A stretch of 64,000 nucleotides of DNA from Algicoccus sp048820935 (GCF_048820935.1 NZ_JBMERD010000001.1:248001-312000); one strand, 5' to 3'; counted from the stretch's first letter, positions 17,837 to 27,246 are shown. Notes: a model not told the origin generated them from the letters alone. Program-made: numbers and translations.

Positions 17837-18240
17837 TGTTGTCTCCAGTTATAAAGCTTGCACAGTCCGAAAGAACATAGCATATATACCCACCAACCTG
17901 ACTCTCATTTTTCCACTTGTGCAGTTGTCAGACAGAAATTGAAGACAAGGTGATTTTAGAACTCATCAACAAAGCTTCAATCTTGAAGAATCATATCCAG
18001 CAGCACAAAGCAAAACTGGCATTGAATCGCCCAATCCACCTTCAGATTGAACCTAATTTCACCAAGATCATGTAATGGTTTTCGAGCATAGACGCAACCC
18101 CATCACGCTGCCTAGGATCAATTTCAGTTAAATGATTTCATCAGGCGTAGATCGTTATCAAACACTTTTAATTTGTTTCGCCTTGTGCAACATTCAAAGT
18201 GTGTGCAAGCATTTTGGCTTTACGGAGCTTGGAGAGAAAC
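17837..18240. other. Divergent promoter region with a short orphan frame
   Basis: The 404-bp gap separates the minus-strand catabolic cluster from the plus-strand Bug receptor and must hold both promoters. A plus-strand frame from about 17932 to 18075 ends FTKIM-stop and has no start codon; it may be the tail of a lost gene. I do not recognise it. Confidence 0.4.
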
Positions 18241-19209
18241 ATGCGCTTTAAATTCAAACACTTTTGTGTCGCTTTTGCCGCTGCCACGGTTACATTTGCA
18301 AGCCATGCAGCTTACCCCGAAAAACCCATCAAACTTGTCGTTGGCTTCGCACCAGGCGGTAATACCGACGTCATCGCGCGCCTTGTGGGACAGAAGCTCG
18401 GTGAAGAACTTGGGCAAGCAGTTGTTGTTGAAAACAAAGCGGGCGCCGGTGGCGCGATTGGTACTGATGTAGTGTCAAAAAGCAATCCAGATGGCTATAC
18501 CTTGCTATTTGGAACAAGTTCATTTCCAATAGCAGCTTCGCTATATGACAACCTGCCTTACGATCCAGACAACTCAGTTACACCAGTCTCGCTTATCGCC
18601 ATTGTGCCTTTAGTCGCCGTGGTTAATCCCAATGTCGACGCAAAGACAATGCCTGAATTCATCGAAGCCGTCAGAAAGAGCCCCGGTACTTTTAACTACG
18701 GTTCGGCTGGCGTTGGTAGCGCAATTCACCTCTCTGTCGAATTACTCAAAAACCAAGAAAACCTCGACATCGTGCATATTCCATACAAAGGCGCTGGTGC
18801 AGCAGCACCCGCTCTGATTGCTGGTGATGTGCAGCTGATGATTGACGGCATTTCAACAGTTGCACCCAACGTTGAAGCCGGACGTCTTAATGCGTTAGCT
18901 GTGACCAGCCCTGAACGTTCTGATGTGTTGCCAGACGTTCCGACATTCAAAGAGCTTGGTCTAGGTGACTCAGCCAGCTATATCTGGAATATGGTCCTTG
19001 TGCCTAAAGGCACCCCTCAGGATGTGGTTGACAAGATTGCAGCTGGTATGAAGGTCGTCGCTGAAGACAAAGAAGTTCAGGAGCGCTTCAAGAAAATGGG
19101 AGTCCAAATGTCACCTGACGTGTCACCTGAATACGCAAACCAATTCATGGATGAGGAACTTGCACGCTGGGCCAAGGTGATCAAAGAAGGCAACATCACG
19201 GTGCAGTAA
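18241..19209 (+). CDS. Second Bug/TctC-type periplasmic receptor
   Basis: A 322-residue receptor starting at the ATG preceded by GGAGAGAAAC. The signal peptide is MRFKFKHFCVAFAAATVTFA with an AxA-like cut before YPEKP. The mature part carries the family motifs PIKLVVGFAPGGNTDVIARLV and VENKAGAGGAIGTDVV. It is transcribed away from the decarboxylase genes. It may bring in the same or a related carboxylate, but nothing in the sequence fixes the ligand. Confidence 0.92.
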   Translation: MRFKFKHFCVAFAAATVTFASHAAYPEKPIKLVVGFAPGGNTDVIARLVGQKLGEELGQAVVVENKAGAGGAIGTDVVSKSNPDGYTLLFGTSSFPIAASLYDNLPYDPDNSVTPVSLIAIVPLVAVVNPNVDAKTMPEFIEAVRKSPGTFNYGSAGVGSAIHLSVELLKNQENLDIVHIPYKGAGAAAPALIAGDVQLMIDGISTVAPNVEAGRLNALAVTSPERSDVLPDVPTFKELGLGDSASYIWNMVLVPKGTPQDVVDKIAAGMKVVAEDKEVQERFKKMGVQMSPDVSPEYANQFMDEELARWAKVIKEGNITVQ

Positions 19210-19267
19210 TACAAACCTCGATTTCTTAAAAAAAGAAATTTTCAATACTAAAAAATAAAAATAAAGC

Positions 19268-19302
19268 CACTGCCCAAAAGTACGATGAGCTTTTGGGCAG
19301 TG
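19268..19302. terminator. Terminator between the Bug receptor and the symporter gene
   Basis: A perfect 13-bp stem CACTGCCCAAAAG / CTTTTGGGCAGTG with a 9-base loop. On the minus strand it is followed by a T-rich run (GCTTTATTTTTA), so it terminates the symporter gene and probably the convergent receptor gene too. Confidence 0.8.
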
Positions 19303-19313
19303 TGACTTCAGAC

Positions 19314-20123
19314 TTAAGGCTGAAGCGGAAATAACCGATTCGTCAGCTTGACTCTGGGCATAGCCTTACGTGCGACCACCGTACTGACAACATAGTTGAT
19401 GCCATATAACAGCAACAGGGGTACAAAAATATACAAGACCAGCATCGGTGATTGCATCAAATTGCGCGCCTGAAACGCCATGGCCACAAACACGATACCT
19501 AAGACACCCAAAGTCGATAGAACCGGAAAATTAGGACCAATCTGTTTCTGGAATTTTTCCTGTCCGTGGCGGCGAATAAGATAACCACGCGTCAGTTGAC
19601 CAGCCACCAGCGGAATCACAACAAACATCAGAATTTGCTGAAACACCAAGGCCACTCTCATCGGTAGCTCAGCACCCAGCAGCACATAGACATAGAACGG
19701 TGTTAAGAAAGATCCCAGAAACAAGCCCACGATGGTCAGCTTGATGGCAACGGGCACATTGCCCTTGGCAAAACCTGTCCAAGAAATCGTCATACCACTG
19801 GTGGGTAACACAGCGGTCAACAACAGACCCAGTGCAAGCTCCGGCTGATCCGCAAAAAACAATCTACCCAAGCCAAACGCCACAAAGGGAATGACTAAGA
19901 AGTTAATCATTATGGCCCACAACTGTACTGAGCCATGCCCGGATTCCAGCAACTGCTTTGGTCGCAACCACACCATCATCGGGTACACCATGAGCAATGT
20001 TAGTGGTGCAATCAGCGCCCCCAGCCACTGCACCGGAAACAGTAGGCCGACCATTAATCCCAACACCAGAAAGACTGGGATGCTAATGCTGAGATTTTTA
20101 TTCAACCAACGTAATGTCTTCAT
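19314..20123 (-). CDS. Bile acid:sodium symporter (BASS/ACR3-like) family transporter, C-terminally short
   Basis: An integral membrane protein of 269 residues with about eight hydrophobic segments. It shows the BASS/ACR3-type stretches LTLLMVYPMMVWL and GLLLTAVLPTSGMTISWTGFAKG. Family members usually have about 320 residues and ten helices. Here the protein stops after YVVSTVVARKAMPRVKLTNRLFPLQP, and a terminator follows within 12 bases. The last two helices appear to be missing, so the gene is probably truncated and its activity uncertain. Confidence 0.75.
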   Translation of the reverse strand: MKTLRWLNKNLSISIPVFLVLGLMVGLLFPVQWLGALIAPLTLLMVYPMMVWLRPKQLLESGHGSVQLWAIMINFLVIPFVAFGLGRLFFADQPELALGLLLTAVLPTSGMTISWTGFAKGNVPVAIKLTIVGLFLGSFLTPFYVYVLLGAELPMRVALVFQQILMFVVIPLVAGQLTRGYLIRRHGQEKFQKQIGPNFPVLSTLGVLGIVFVAMAFQARNLMQSPMLVLYIFVPLLLLYGINYVVSTVVARKAMPRVKLTNRLFPLQP

Positions 20124-20444
20124 GCAAGCTCACCTATCCAATCAAATCCACCAAACACTATACTCAAAAATAAACTGTTTGGTTTTATAACACCTATCCA
20201 GCTAGTTCTAAAAACAAACTCAGATATTTAAAAACTCGAGGCAAGCCACCGCAACAAGCTTTCGCACAGTTGGGCTGGCCATTGCAGATGTCCAGAAAAC
20301 ACAACCATTTTTACAAAAAGAAACTCTAGATTGACCTTTTGCCAAGATCAACAAAGTGCTTGAGGTTATTGAACACCTGGAGTAAAAGACTTCTAAACAC
20401 CGAAACAAATAAAAACGTATCACTGATCGCTCGGAAGAAGACTC
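20124..20444. other. Gap before the Sel1 pseudogene
   Basis: 321 bases with no convincing frame, repeat or hairpin. It must contain the upstream regions of the symporter gene (minus) and of the Sel1 gene (plus). Confidence 0.4.
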
Positions 20445-20941
20445 ATAAGAAAGTCCATCATCGCTTTGCTATTAGGTTTTGGGATGCTGCTTTCCGGTCA
20501 AACTATCGCTAGTACATCGCTAGAACAAGCCAGCTATCAACAACAATTGAAAGCTGCTCAGCAAGGCAATGTAGAAGCCCAGTTCTATATTGGGCTGAGG
20601 TATTACAACGGTGACGGCGTGCCACAAAGCTATACGAAAGCCGTAGAGTGGTTCAAAAAGTCAGCACAACAAGGCGACCCTGATGCACAATTCGTACTTG
20701 GTGTGATGTATGAAGATGGTGAAGGCGTTCCTGTGGATATTACTCAATCCGTCAAATGGTACATAAAAGCTGCGCAGCAAGGACATGCTGATGCACAACT
20801 CAACCTTGGGGTGTTCTATATAGAAGGCCGAGGCGTCAAACAAAACCTCTCTAAGGAAAAAAACTATACGGACAAGCGTGCGAGCAAGGATCGGTGCCAG
20901 GCTGTAATGAGTTTCACAGGTTAGACATGAAAGGCTATTAA
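20445..20941 (+). pseudogene. Sel1-repeat secreted protein, frameshifted
   Basis: The signal peptide RKSIIALLLGFGMLLSGQTIAS is followed by Sel1-like (TPR-related) repeats: GNVEAQFYIGLRYYNGDGVPQ, GDPDAQFVLGVMYEDGEGVP, GHADAQLNLGVFYIEGRGVKQ. The expected first codon at 20445 is ATA; a TTG at 20466 would drop the basic start of the signal. At a run of seven A (about 20866-20872) the frame is lost. Reading one base on gives KLYGQACEQGSVPGCNEFHRL and a stop at 20941, matching the C terminus of the paralogue at 62158-62767. An A8-to-A7 loss would explain it. Confidence 0.75.
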
Positions 20942-21109
20942 GCTCGACATTTTCTCTTTGAGCAACGAGGCTCAACGGTTATACGCTGACCGTGAAACGC
21001 AACCGCAACCACTTGGAACGTGCCACCCATACCGACAAAAACTGATAACTAGCGAAAGACATAACGTTACGGAGCTGTTACTCAGGTAAACCTTGTGAGG
21101 ACGATGATC

Positions 21110-21331
21110 ATGATGAGCAAGGAAGAAGTATCACGTTGCCCAATATGCCACAGTGACTCTGTCGCAGAAATTCTCTATGGTCTCCCAAACTTTAACGATC
21201 GTGACTTGATTGAAGCGCTTGATGCAGGAAAATATGTTCTTGCCGGCTGCGACATTATGGAAATCAATCCGCGCTTCGAGTGCAATGCATGCAAACACCA
21301 GTGGGGTCAAATTGACATCGACTCAGACTAA
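21110..21331 (+). CDS. Small zinc-ribbon protein, conserved hypothetical
   Basis: About 73 residues with two CxxC pairs: CPIC near the start and CNACKHQWGQ near the end, as expected for a single zinc ribbon. The middle (ILYGLPNFNDRDLIEALDAGKYVLAGCDI) resembles small uncharacterised bacterial proteins. GAGG at 21097-21100 is best placed for the ATG at 21110; ATG codons at 21104 and 21113 are alternatives. No function can be assigned. Confidence 0.65.
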   Translation: MMSKEEVSRCPICHSDSVAEILYGLPNFNDRDLIEALDAGKYVLAGCDIMEINPRFECNACKHQWGQIDIDSD

Positions 21332-21705
21332 CATTTAGCCTTAAACTCGGTGTCCTAAAGATCTGAACTTAGAGCTATAAGAATCCGTAAAGTCTGTGGT
21401 CACGATCACCGGAATACGCAAACGCCATTTTAACAACACAACACTGATCACTCTGACAACACCCGACATCAAAGCTCACGACGTTGCTTAAAACCGGCTT
21501 CAGTGTCAATGGCCATTCACTGCAGTGATGCACCATTCGAGGCGAGCAGATAACGCAATTGGCATGGGTCAACAAGACTCACAGAATAAGCAACTCTTAA
21601 GCCATTATTCGTAAGTTTTTTGAATAAACTTCTTGGGTGAATTTTTACACCATGAGACATGGAAATCACGATCTTGAATAGCTTCTAACGTTCAATAAAG
21701 CCGCA
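21332..21705. other. Gap between zinc-ribbon gene and antitoxin gene
   Basis: No supported gene. The toxin expected downstream of the minus-strand antitoxin (that is, at 21330-21705) is not recognisable in any frame. Confidence 0.45.
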
Positions 21706-21990
21706 TCACTTAGAATTTTCAAGCCGGCGACAAGTGGCAGCACGACGGGCGGCGAACTTGGCTTCGACTTCAGCCGCTGGGACCAAGCGACCGGCGTTGG
21801 CGGATTCCAATCCGGCTTGCACTTGACGACGAAACCAGACGTCATGCTCAGCCGCTTCTTGCTGTTGCACGAATTCACGCATAAAGTCGCGTAGAAGTTG
21901 CGCACCTGTGCGATCTCGGGCCTTCGCAGCCATAGCGAACTCGTTTTTCAGGGTTTCATCGACCCGAAATGTAAAGGTGGCTTGACTCAT
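21706..21990 (-). CDS. Ribbon-helix-helix antitoxin (RelB/ParD-like), without partner
   Basis: A 94-residue protein whose first half (ATFTFRVDETLKNEFAMAAKARDRTGAQLLRDFMREF) is a ribbon-helix-helix DNA-binding domain of the RelB/DinJ or CopG type. The second half is an alanine- and arginine-rich helix of the kind that wraps a toxin. In related loci a RelE-type toxin follows immediately. Here none is visible, so it is a solitary antitoxin. Confidence 0.75.
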   Translation of the reverse strand: MSQATFTFRVDETLKNEFAMAAKARDRTGAQLLRDFMREFVQQQEAAEHDVWFRRQVQAGLESANAGRLVPAAEVEAKFAARRAATCRRLENSK

Positions 21991-22091
21991 GACATTACCC
22001 TTTTGTATTACACATTATGCACAGCGTAGCACATCATCGAACGCACTGAAACTGTCTTAAATTCATGAAGGCAGGCGGTCAGGGTTAAGCA

Positions 22092-22223
22092 AATATGTGA
22101 GTGGAGTGCTGCCAATATTCGGACAGTTTCCAGAAGTTCTACGCAAACATTGGCCAACACTCACCGATTTTCATATGAGTTTCGGATGAAAATTGAGCGC
22201 CGAGTGAGTGAAACTAATCAGCC
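22092..22223. repeat. Partial copy of the ~238-bp module
   Basis: The segment containing GTGAGTGGAGT...CGCAAACATTGGCCAACACTCACCGA...GAGCGCCGAGTGAGTG is a diverged copy of the module tandemly repeated at 51.95-53.25 kb and 55.2-56.9 kb. It stands at the left edge of the accessory island. Confidence 0.6.
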
Positions 22224-22299
22224 GCCGGTGTCGACGTTGATTGTTTTTTCAACTGATACCGACCGGTACCCACTACCGAACAGAACTTCAGACACCGGC
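22224..22299. repeat. 76-bp MITE-like element, copy 1 (ends GCCGGTGTC/GACACCGGC)
   Basis: A 76-bp stretch with 9-bp terminal inverted repeats and an inner ACCGACCGGTACCCACT. A second copy of the same 76-bp length lies at 56670-56745. Both copies follow a module copy and are associated with the ~91-bp direct repeat. Confidence 0.55.
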
Positions 22300-22381
22300 A
22301 GAAAGCTGCAAAGGCCGCGTACACTGGGTCTTACGGGGGTGGTGAAAATGGAAAGGGCACAGCATTTTTTGAGGGTGGTGG
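22291..22381. repeat. Left copy of the ~91-bp direct repeat bounding the island
   Basis: From GACACCGGC through CACTGGGTCTTACGGGGG to GGGCACAGCATTTTTT and GGTGG this matches 57300-57390 with only a handful of differences. The right copy abuts tRNA-Ala. This copy is directly followed by the truncated primase gene. Confidence 0.8.
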
Positions 22382-23261
22382 TGGTGACCAAGAGCTTCAA
22401 AACTATCTCCAACGGGTTGTAGGCTATTGCTTGACCGGCTCGACCGAAGCACACGCCCTGTTCTTCTTATACGGCACTGGCGCTAATGGAAAGTCCGTCT
22501 TTGTGAACGTCATCAGCACCCTGTTGGGTGACTACGCAGCCAACGCAGCGATGGACACATTCATGGACATTCGGGGTGATCGACATCCAGCCGATCTGGC
22601 CGGACTGCGAGGCGCTCGCATGGTAGCCAGCACTGAAACCGAGCAAGGCCGTCGCTGGAACGAGTCCAGACTCAAGGCCATCACCGGCGGCGATAAGGTC
22701 TCGGCACGCTTCATGCGACAGGACTTCTTTGAGTACGCGCCACAGTTCAAGTTGGTCATTGCTGGCAACCACAAGCCGTCCATTCGCAATGTCGACGAGG
22801 CCATGCGCAGACGTTTACACCTGATTCCGTTCACGGTGACAGTACCCCCTGAGCGACGCGACGGCCAGCTCACCGAGAAGCTGCTCGCTGAGCGCGACGG
22901 CATCATGGCCTGGGCCATTCAGGGATGTTTGCAGTGGCAACAACACGGTCTGCAACCGCCTGCAGTCGTCACAGCGGCCACCGATGAGTACTTCGAGGCC
23001 GAAGATGCGATCGGTCGTTGGATGGATGAAAGATGCCTGTTGGACGTCAATCAGACAGCTTTAACAGCTGAGCTATTTTCTGACTGGAAGTACTGGGCCG
23101 AGGATGCCGGAGAGTTTATCGGCTCCCAGCGGCGATTTTCAGAACAGCTCATTGCAAAAAACTTTCAGGGCTGGCGTAACTCAACTGGGCTGCGAGGATT
23201 TCGGGGCATTGGACTGAAGTACCACCCGACCCCCTCATACACCCCGTATGCCGATAACTAA
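22374..23261 (+). pseudogene. P4-type phage primase/helicase, N-terminally truncated
   Basis: The frame opens at the edge of the direct repeat with GGDQELQNYLQRVVGYCLTGS and continues through the superfamily 3 helicase core of D5/P4 primases. It shows Walker A YGTGANGKSVFV, a Walker B-like region around ARMVASTETEQGRRWNES, sensor KLVIAGNHKPSI, and the Arg finger EAMRRRLHLIPF. The C-terminal winged part ends at 23261. The entire N-terminal primase half is absent, so it was cut at the repeat junction. A TTG at 22431 is the first possible start. Probably inactive in replication. Confidence 0.85.
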
Positions 23262-23274
23262 CGTTTAGAGACAA

Positions 23275-23715
23275 ACACTCTGACGTAATCGACACAGTTC
23301 ATGATTAACCCTCATCACCCGCCCACGTAAGAGTATTAACCGGTGGCTGAGTCGATTGCGTCGGAGAACTTAAGAAAGTGTCTTTGACTACCTATGATTT
23401 ACATTTAAAAACATGGAATTACAAGACAAATTGAAGATTTAACTTAAACCATTCTGACGTAATCGACATAGTTCATGATTAACCCTCATCACCCGCCCAC
23501 GTAAGAGTATTAACCGGTGGCTGAGTCGATTGCGTCGGAGAACTTAAGAACACGTCTCTGATTATCCATGATTTGTATTTCAAAACATGAGGTTGAGAGA
23601 TAAACCGAAGATTTAACTTAAACCATTCTGACATAATCGACATAGTCCATGATTAACCCGTATCACCTGCGTACATAAGAATATTAATCAGTAGCTGAGT
23701 CGATTGCGTCGGACA
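23275..23715. repeat. 174-bp tandem repeat (about 2.6 copies) with ~100-bp palindromic core
   Basis: Copies begin near 23281, 23455 and 23629 (period exactly 174). Each holds TCTGACGTAATCGAC at the left and GTCGATTGCGTCGGA about 85 bases on, which pair as an inverted repeat with GATTAACC and TTAACCGGTGG between. The first two copies are nearly identical; the third is diverged and runs into the ribosome-binding region of the RuvC-like gene. They are candidate operators or a replication/segregation site. Confidence 0.8.
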
Positions 23716-23731
23716 CCCAAAAGGAACCGAA

Positions 23732-24199
23732 ATGAACACGAACATTCTTGCCCTGGACCTGGGCACAACCACCGGCTGGGCACTGCGCTTACCAGACCGA
23801 CCGATCGTGAGCGGCAGCCAGTCGTTTAAGCCCTCACGCTTTGAGGGCGGTGGCATGCGCTACTTGCGGTTTCGCCGCTGGCTCACCGAGATCAAGGCCA
23901 ATGCACAAGAGCTGCACGCAGTGTACTTCGAGGAAGTGCGCCGACATGCTGGTGTGGACGCCGCCCACGCTTACGGTGGTTTTCTGGCCCATCTGAGTGC
24001 TTGGTGCGAACACCACCAGATCCCTTACCAGGGTGTGCCGGTGGGCACGATTAAAAAACATGCCACTGGCAAGGGCAATGCCAACAAGACCCAGATGATC
24101 GAGGCAGCCAGACGTCTGGGGTTTGAGCCCGCTGACAACAACGAAGCCGATGCCATCGCCCTACTCGACTGGGCACAGACTCAAGGAGAACACGCATGA
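23732..24199 (+). CDS. RuvC-like phage Holliday-junction resolvase
   Basis: A 155-residue RNase H-fold nuclease. The first catalytic Asp is in ILALDLGTTTGWAL, a Glu in VYFEEVRRHAG, and the C-terminal acidic pair in DNNEADAIALLDW; GTIKKHATGKGNANK is the basic substrate loop. It matches phage and prophage resolvases of the RuvC superfamily. Its stop overlaps the next start (ATGA), and a 174-bp repeat array lies directly upstream. Confidence 0.85.
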   Translation: MNTNILALDLGTTTGWALRLPDRPIVSGSQSFKPSRFEGGGMRYLRFRRWLTEIKANAQELHAVYFEEVRRHAGVDAAHAYGGFLAHLSAWCEHHQIPYQGVPVGTIKKHATGKGNANKTQMIEAARRLGFEPADNNEADAIALLDWAQTQGEHA

Positions 24200-24705
24200 A
24201 CCCCGACCTCATCCCGATCATGACCCGCCACATGGGCGGTGAATCCATCCAGATGGTGGATGCCCGCCATTTGCATCAGCTACTCGGCGTGGGCCGTGAC
24301 TTCTCGAGCTGGATCAAAGACCGAATCGAGCATTACGACTTCACCGAAGGGGTCGATTTCATCGTGGCTGATATCTCACCAAATCTTGTGAATAACCTCC
24401 CAGCTCGGGGCCGGCCCCGAATCGACTACCACCTGACATTGGACATGGCCAAGGAACTGGCGATGCTCGAACGCACGAGTCGGGGTCGACAAGTTCGCCT
24501 GTACTTCATCGATTGTGAAAAGCAAATGCACCAGCGTGAGTTTTTGCCGACCCTGGCAACCCCGAAGCTCACCGCCGCTGAGCGACGTGCCATCAACCAG
24601 CAGGCCTGGGCCGATGTCACCCAAGACACGCAAGTCCGGTTTCAAAAGCGACGCCAGGAGTTGCTTGCTCGTTACGGCCAAGCTCGACTCGAGGGGCAGC
24701 CATGA
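24196..24705 (+). CDS. AntA/AntB-type phage antirepressor
   Basis: A 169-residue protein. The first ~110 residues form the AntA/AntB antirepressor domain: VDARHLHQLLGVGRDFSSWIKDRIEHYDFTEGVDF, followed by DYHLTLDMAKELAMLERTSRGRQVRLYFIDCEK. Such proteins counteract a phage repressor or act in phage regulation. It is coupled by four-base overlaps to the resolvase before and the DUF6362-like gene after it. Confidence 0.88.
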   Translation: MNPDLIPIMTRHMGGESIQMVDARHLHQLLGVGRDFSSWIKDRIEHYDFTEGVDFIVADISPNLVNNLPARGRPRIDYHLTLDMAKELAMLERTSRGRQVRLYFIDCEKQMHQREFLPTLATPKLTAAERRAINQQAWADVTQDTQVRFQKRRQELLARYGQARLEGQP

Positions 24706-25088
24706 CTGACAACGCCGATGACGACCTCACAGAAATCGCCACCGCCTTTAGCCGCGCTGCAAACACGGCACGCCGCCTGCCCTCAGAGCAACGTCTGGGC
24801 TACTTCAGCCTGTGGCCACCGATCGTACGCAGCTCGTTTGAAGCGCTGGCTGCTGAGGACCTGCCTGCACCCTACTTCCCACCCTCGCCGCAGGCCATCG
24901 AACAGATGCTCCAAGCGATGCGCTGGATCCAGGTGCTCGAGCCCCAGGCCCGACATCTGGTGTGGATGCGGGCTCAGGGCTGGGGTTGGAGCGCAATCTC
25001 CAAGCGCTTCGGTTGCGACCGGACCACGGCTTGGCGACGGTGGAAGGCTGCACTTGAAACCGTTGCCAACCATCACGGTTGCCAATGA
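24702..25088 (+). CDS. DUF6362-like helix-turn-helix phage protein
   Basis: A 128-residue protein. The C-terminal part (RHLVWMRAQGWGWSAISKRFGCDRTTAWRRWKAAL) is a clear helix-turn-helix of the sigma-like type, and the N-terminal half (LPSEQRLGYFSLWPPIVRS) is characteristic of prophage proteins assigned to DUF6362. It probably regulates late or neighbouring genes. It ends the resolvase-antirepressor operon. Confidence 0.75.
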   Translation: MTDNADDDLTEIATAFSRAANTARRLPSEQRLGYFSLWPPIVRSSFEALAAEDLPAPYFPPSPQAIEQMLQAMRWIQVLEPQARHLVWMRAQGWGWSAISKRFGCDRTTAWRRWKAALETVANHHGCQ

Positions 25089-25349
25089 AACTGGACAGAC
25101 ACCCTCAACCGTCTAAATGACCCTACTTGTGAAAAAGTATTTGTGCGTGTTTTATATCAATTAGCAGTAAAAAGGCGTGATTATGCGTGCACTTAGGGTC
25201 AGAAGGGATTGCAACACTTTTGCCGATTTCGTGTAGTATTTGAGCTATCTTCTGGACAGAAGTGTGAGTAACAGACAAACCCCGTTTGTCTCACCACCAG
25301 AAGATTCCACAAACCTATCCTCTTTCAAACAACCTAACCTGCCTCTAGG

Positions 25350-25385
25350 CCGCCACCGACACCCTCAAGTCTGTGGCGGTTTTTT
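25350..25385 (+). terminator. Terminator before the methylase gene
   Basis: CCGCCAC (25350-25356) pairs with GTGGCGG (25373-25379) and is followed by TTTTTT. It closes the upstream phage operon across a ~260-bp gap in which I see no gene. Confidence 0.75.
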
Positions 25386-25425
25386 ATTGCCCATCCATTT
25401 TGCTTTTATCGATTGCCCTGACGCC

Positions 25426-26705
25426 ATGACACAAACACCCCTGCAAGTCGAGTACCGCCGCACCGAGTCGCTCATCCCCTATGCCCGAAACGCTCGGACC
25501 CATTCCGAAGCTCAGATCGCACAGATCGCGGCCAGCATCCGTGAGTTTGGTTTTACCAATCCAGTGCTGGTCGACGGTCGTTGGGGCATCATCGCCGGCC
25601 ACGGTCGTGTGATGGCCGCCCGTAAGCTGGACATGGAAGAAGTGCCGGTGATTGAGCTGGCCCACCTGAGCGAAGCCCAAAAGCGTGCCTACATCCTCGC
25701 TGACAATAAGCTCGCTCTGAACGCCGGTTGGGACGAAGAGTTGCTCGCTATCGAGATCGCGGACTTGGATAACATGGACTTTGATCTGAGCCTGACCGGC
25801 TTTGATGCGGCAGAGATCGAGGACTACCTGGCCATGGCCAGCGACGAGTCTGAAGGCCTGACCGACGAGGATCAAGTCCCCGAGGTCCAAGAGAACCCCG
25901 TCTCACAAACAGGCGATGTCTGGGTCTGTGGTGATCACCGTGTGCTCTGTGGCGATGCCACCGATGCACAAGCCTACTCAGCACTACTGGGTGAAACGCT
26001 TACCGACATGACCTTCACCGACCCGCCCTACAACGTGAACTACACCAACAGTGCCAAGGACAAGATGCGTGGCAAAGACCGCCCCATCCTCAACGACAAC
26101 CTGGGCGAGGACTTCGAGGGGTTTCTCACGGCGTCCTGTACCAACCTACTCAACGTGACCAAAGGTGCTGTCTACATCGCGATGTCCTCATCTGAACTCG
26201 ACACGCTGCAATCAGCGTTTCGACAAGCCGGTGGCAAGTGGTCCACCTTCATCATCTGGGCCAAGAACACATTTACGCTGGGTCGTGCCGACTACCAACG
26301 TCAGTACGAACCCATTCTCTACGGTTGGAAGGACGGCATCGATCGCTACTGGTGTGGCGACCGGGACCAAGGCGATGTGTGGTTCATTAAAAACCTCACA
26401 AGAACGACCTGCACCCGACGATGAAACCCATCGAGCTAGTCGAACGGGCCGTACGCAACAGCAGCAAGACCCGGGACATCGTGATCGATCCCTTCGGCGG
26501 TTCGGGCAGCACGATGATTGCCTGTGAACGCACAGGACGTGCCGCCCGGTTGATCGAACTGGATCCGAAGTACGTAGATGTGATTGTGCGCCGCTGGCAA
26601 GAGCACACCGGCCAACAGGCAACCCGTCTGGCCGATGGTATGGTGTTTGATGAACTGGTGGAGACTGCGCCTCTAGATGAAACACCAGAGGCGCAGAGAG
26701 CTTAA
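25426..26705 (+). pseudogene. ParB-domain DNA methyltransferase (phage), frameshifted
   Basis: The N-terminal ParB/Spo0J-like domain is PYARNARTHSEAQIAQIAASIREFGFTNPVLVD with IIAGHGRVMAARKL. It is followed by a DNA methylase with TFTDPPYNVNY (motif IV) and, after the break, DPFGGSGSTMIACERTGR (motif I) in circularly permuted order. At five A residues (26389-26393) the frame shifts. Six A would restore FIKKPHKNDLHPTMKPIELV, the usual motif of this family. The break could be a real mutation or a sequencing error. The start at 25426 (MTQTPLQVEYR) is preferred; the longer frame upstream crosses the terminator. As read, the product lacks motif I. Confidence 0.85.
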
Positions 26706-26714
26706 TACTGAGGA

Positions 26715-27008
26715 TTATGAGCGTTGCATCCAGCGCTGCGGGTCTCGACTCATATGCAACACAGCAAGAACCACAACTTCATTCGCATCAATGTAATAAA
26801 AAACAGCAAATGGAAAACGATTCACCACTGCGCGGCGAGTCTCCGAGCGGACTTTAGCGTACATCATCGGACGAATGCGCTCCAAGCATGATGATATTTC
26901 TGCAAGAAACCGCCTACCTAAACCGGATTGACGTGCCTCATACCAGTCGAGTGCTTCTGCAAGATCTTGCTTGGCCTCACTAAGTACTTTTAATGAGTAA
27001 CGGGTCAC
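26715..27008 (-). CDS. ParE/RelE-superfamily toxin
   Basis: A 97-residue toxin starting at 27008, overlapping the antitoxin stop by four bases. YSLKVLSEAKQDLAEALDWYEARQSGLGRRFLAEI is the N-terminal helical hairpin and RRAVVNRFPFAVFYYIDANEVVVLAVLHMSRDPQRW the C-terminal beta-sheet of ParE-like proteins. It is encoded on the strand opposite to the surrounding prophage genes. Confidence 0.88.
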   Translation of the reverse strand: MTRYSLKVLSEAKQDLAEALDWYEARQSGLGRRFLAEISSCLERIRPMMYAKVRSETRRAVVNRFPFAVFYYIDANEVVVLAVLHMSRDPQRWMQRS

Positions 27009-27217
27009 AAGCGACTTTCAAGTTCTGCTAAAACAACTTCTGCCGGCTGTCCCGCCTCTCGATTCAATAGATAAGCTTCAAGCCTACGATCCAGCTCCCG
27101 GCACTGTGACTCGGTGAGCTCGAGGGAGTTCTGATCCGCAGCAATACTATCCCAAAGATCTTCAACTAATTTTATTCGTTGCTCAATTGGCAACCGCCTC
27201 AGCGTAGCTATGCTCAT
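27005..27217 (-). CDS. Antitoxin of the addiction-module (TIGR02574-like) family
   Basis: A 70-residue antitoxin: LRRLPIEQRIKLVEDLWDSIAADQNSLELTESQCRELDRRLEAYL is the family's conserved helical core. It is translated before and coupled to the ParE-like toxin. Confidence 0.87.
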   Translation of the reverse strand: MSIATLRRLPIEQRIKLVEDLWDSIAADQNSLELTESQCRELDRRLEAYLLNREAGQPAEVVLAELESRL

Positions 27218-27246
27218 TAATATCTCCTAACTTTATGGGCCTTGAA

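Noticed and set aside
17932..18075. Plus-strand frame ending FTKIM without start codon
   Set aside because: Possibly the tail of a lost gene, but no start and no recognised family; recorded only as part of the intergenic region.
22291..22381. Left direct repeat as a full tRNA-derived attachment site
   Set aside because: It shares only a few bases (GGTGG) with the tRNA 3' end itself, so a standard att core inside the tRNA is not shown.
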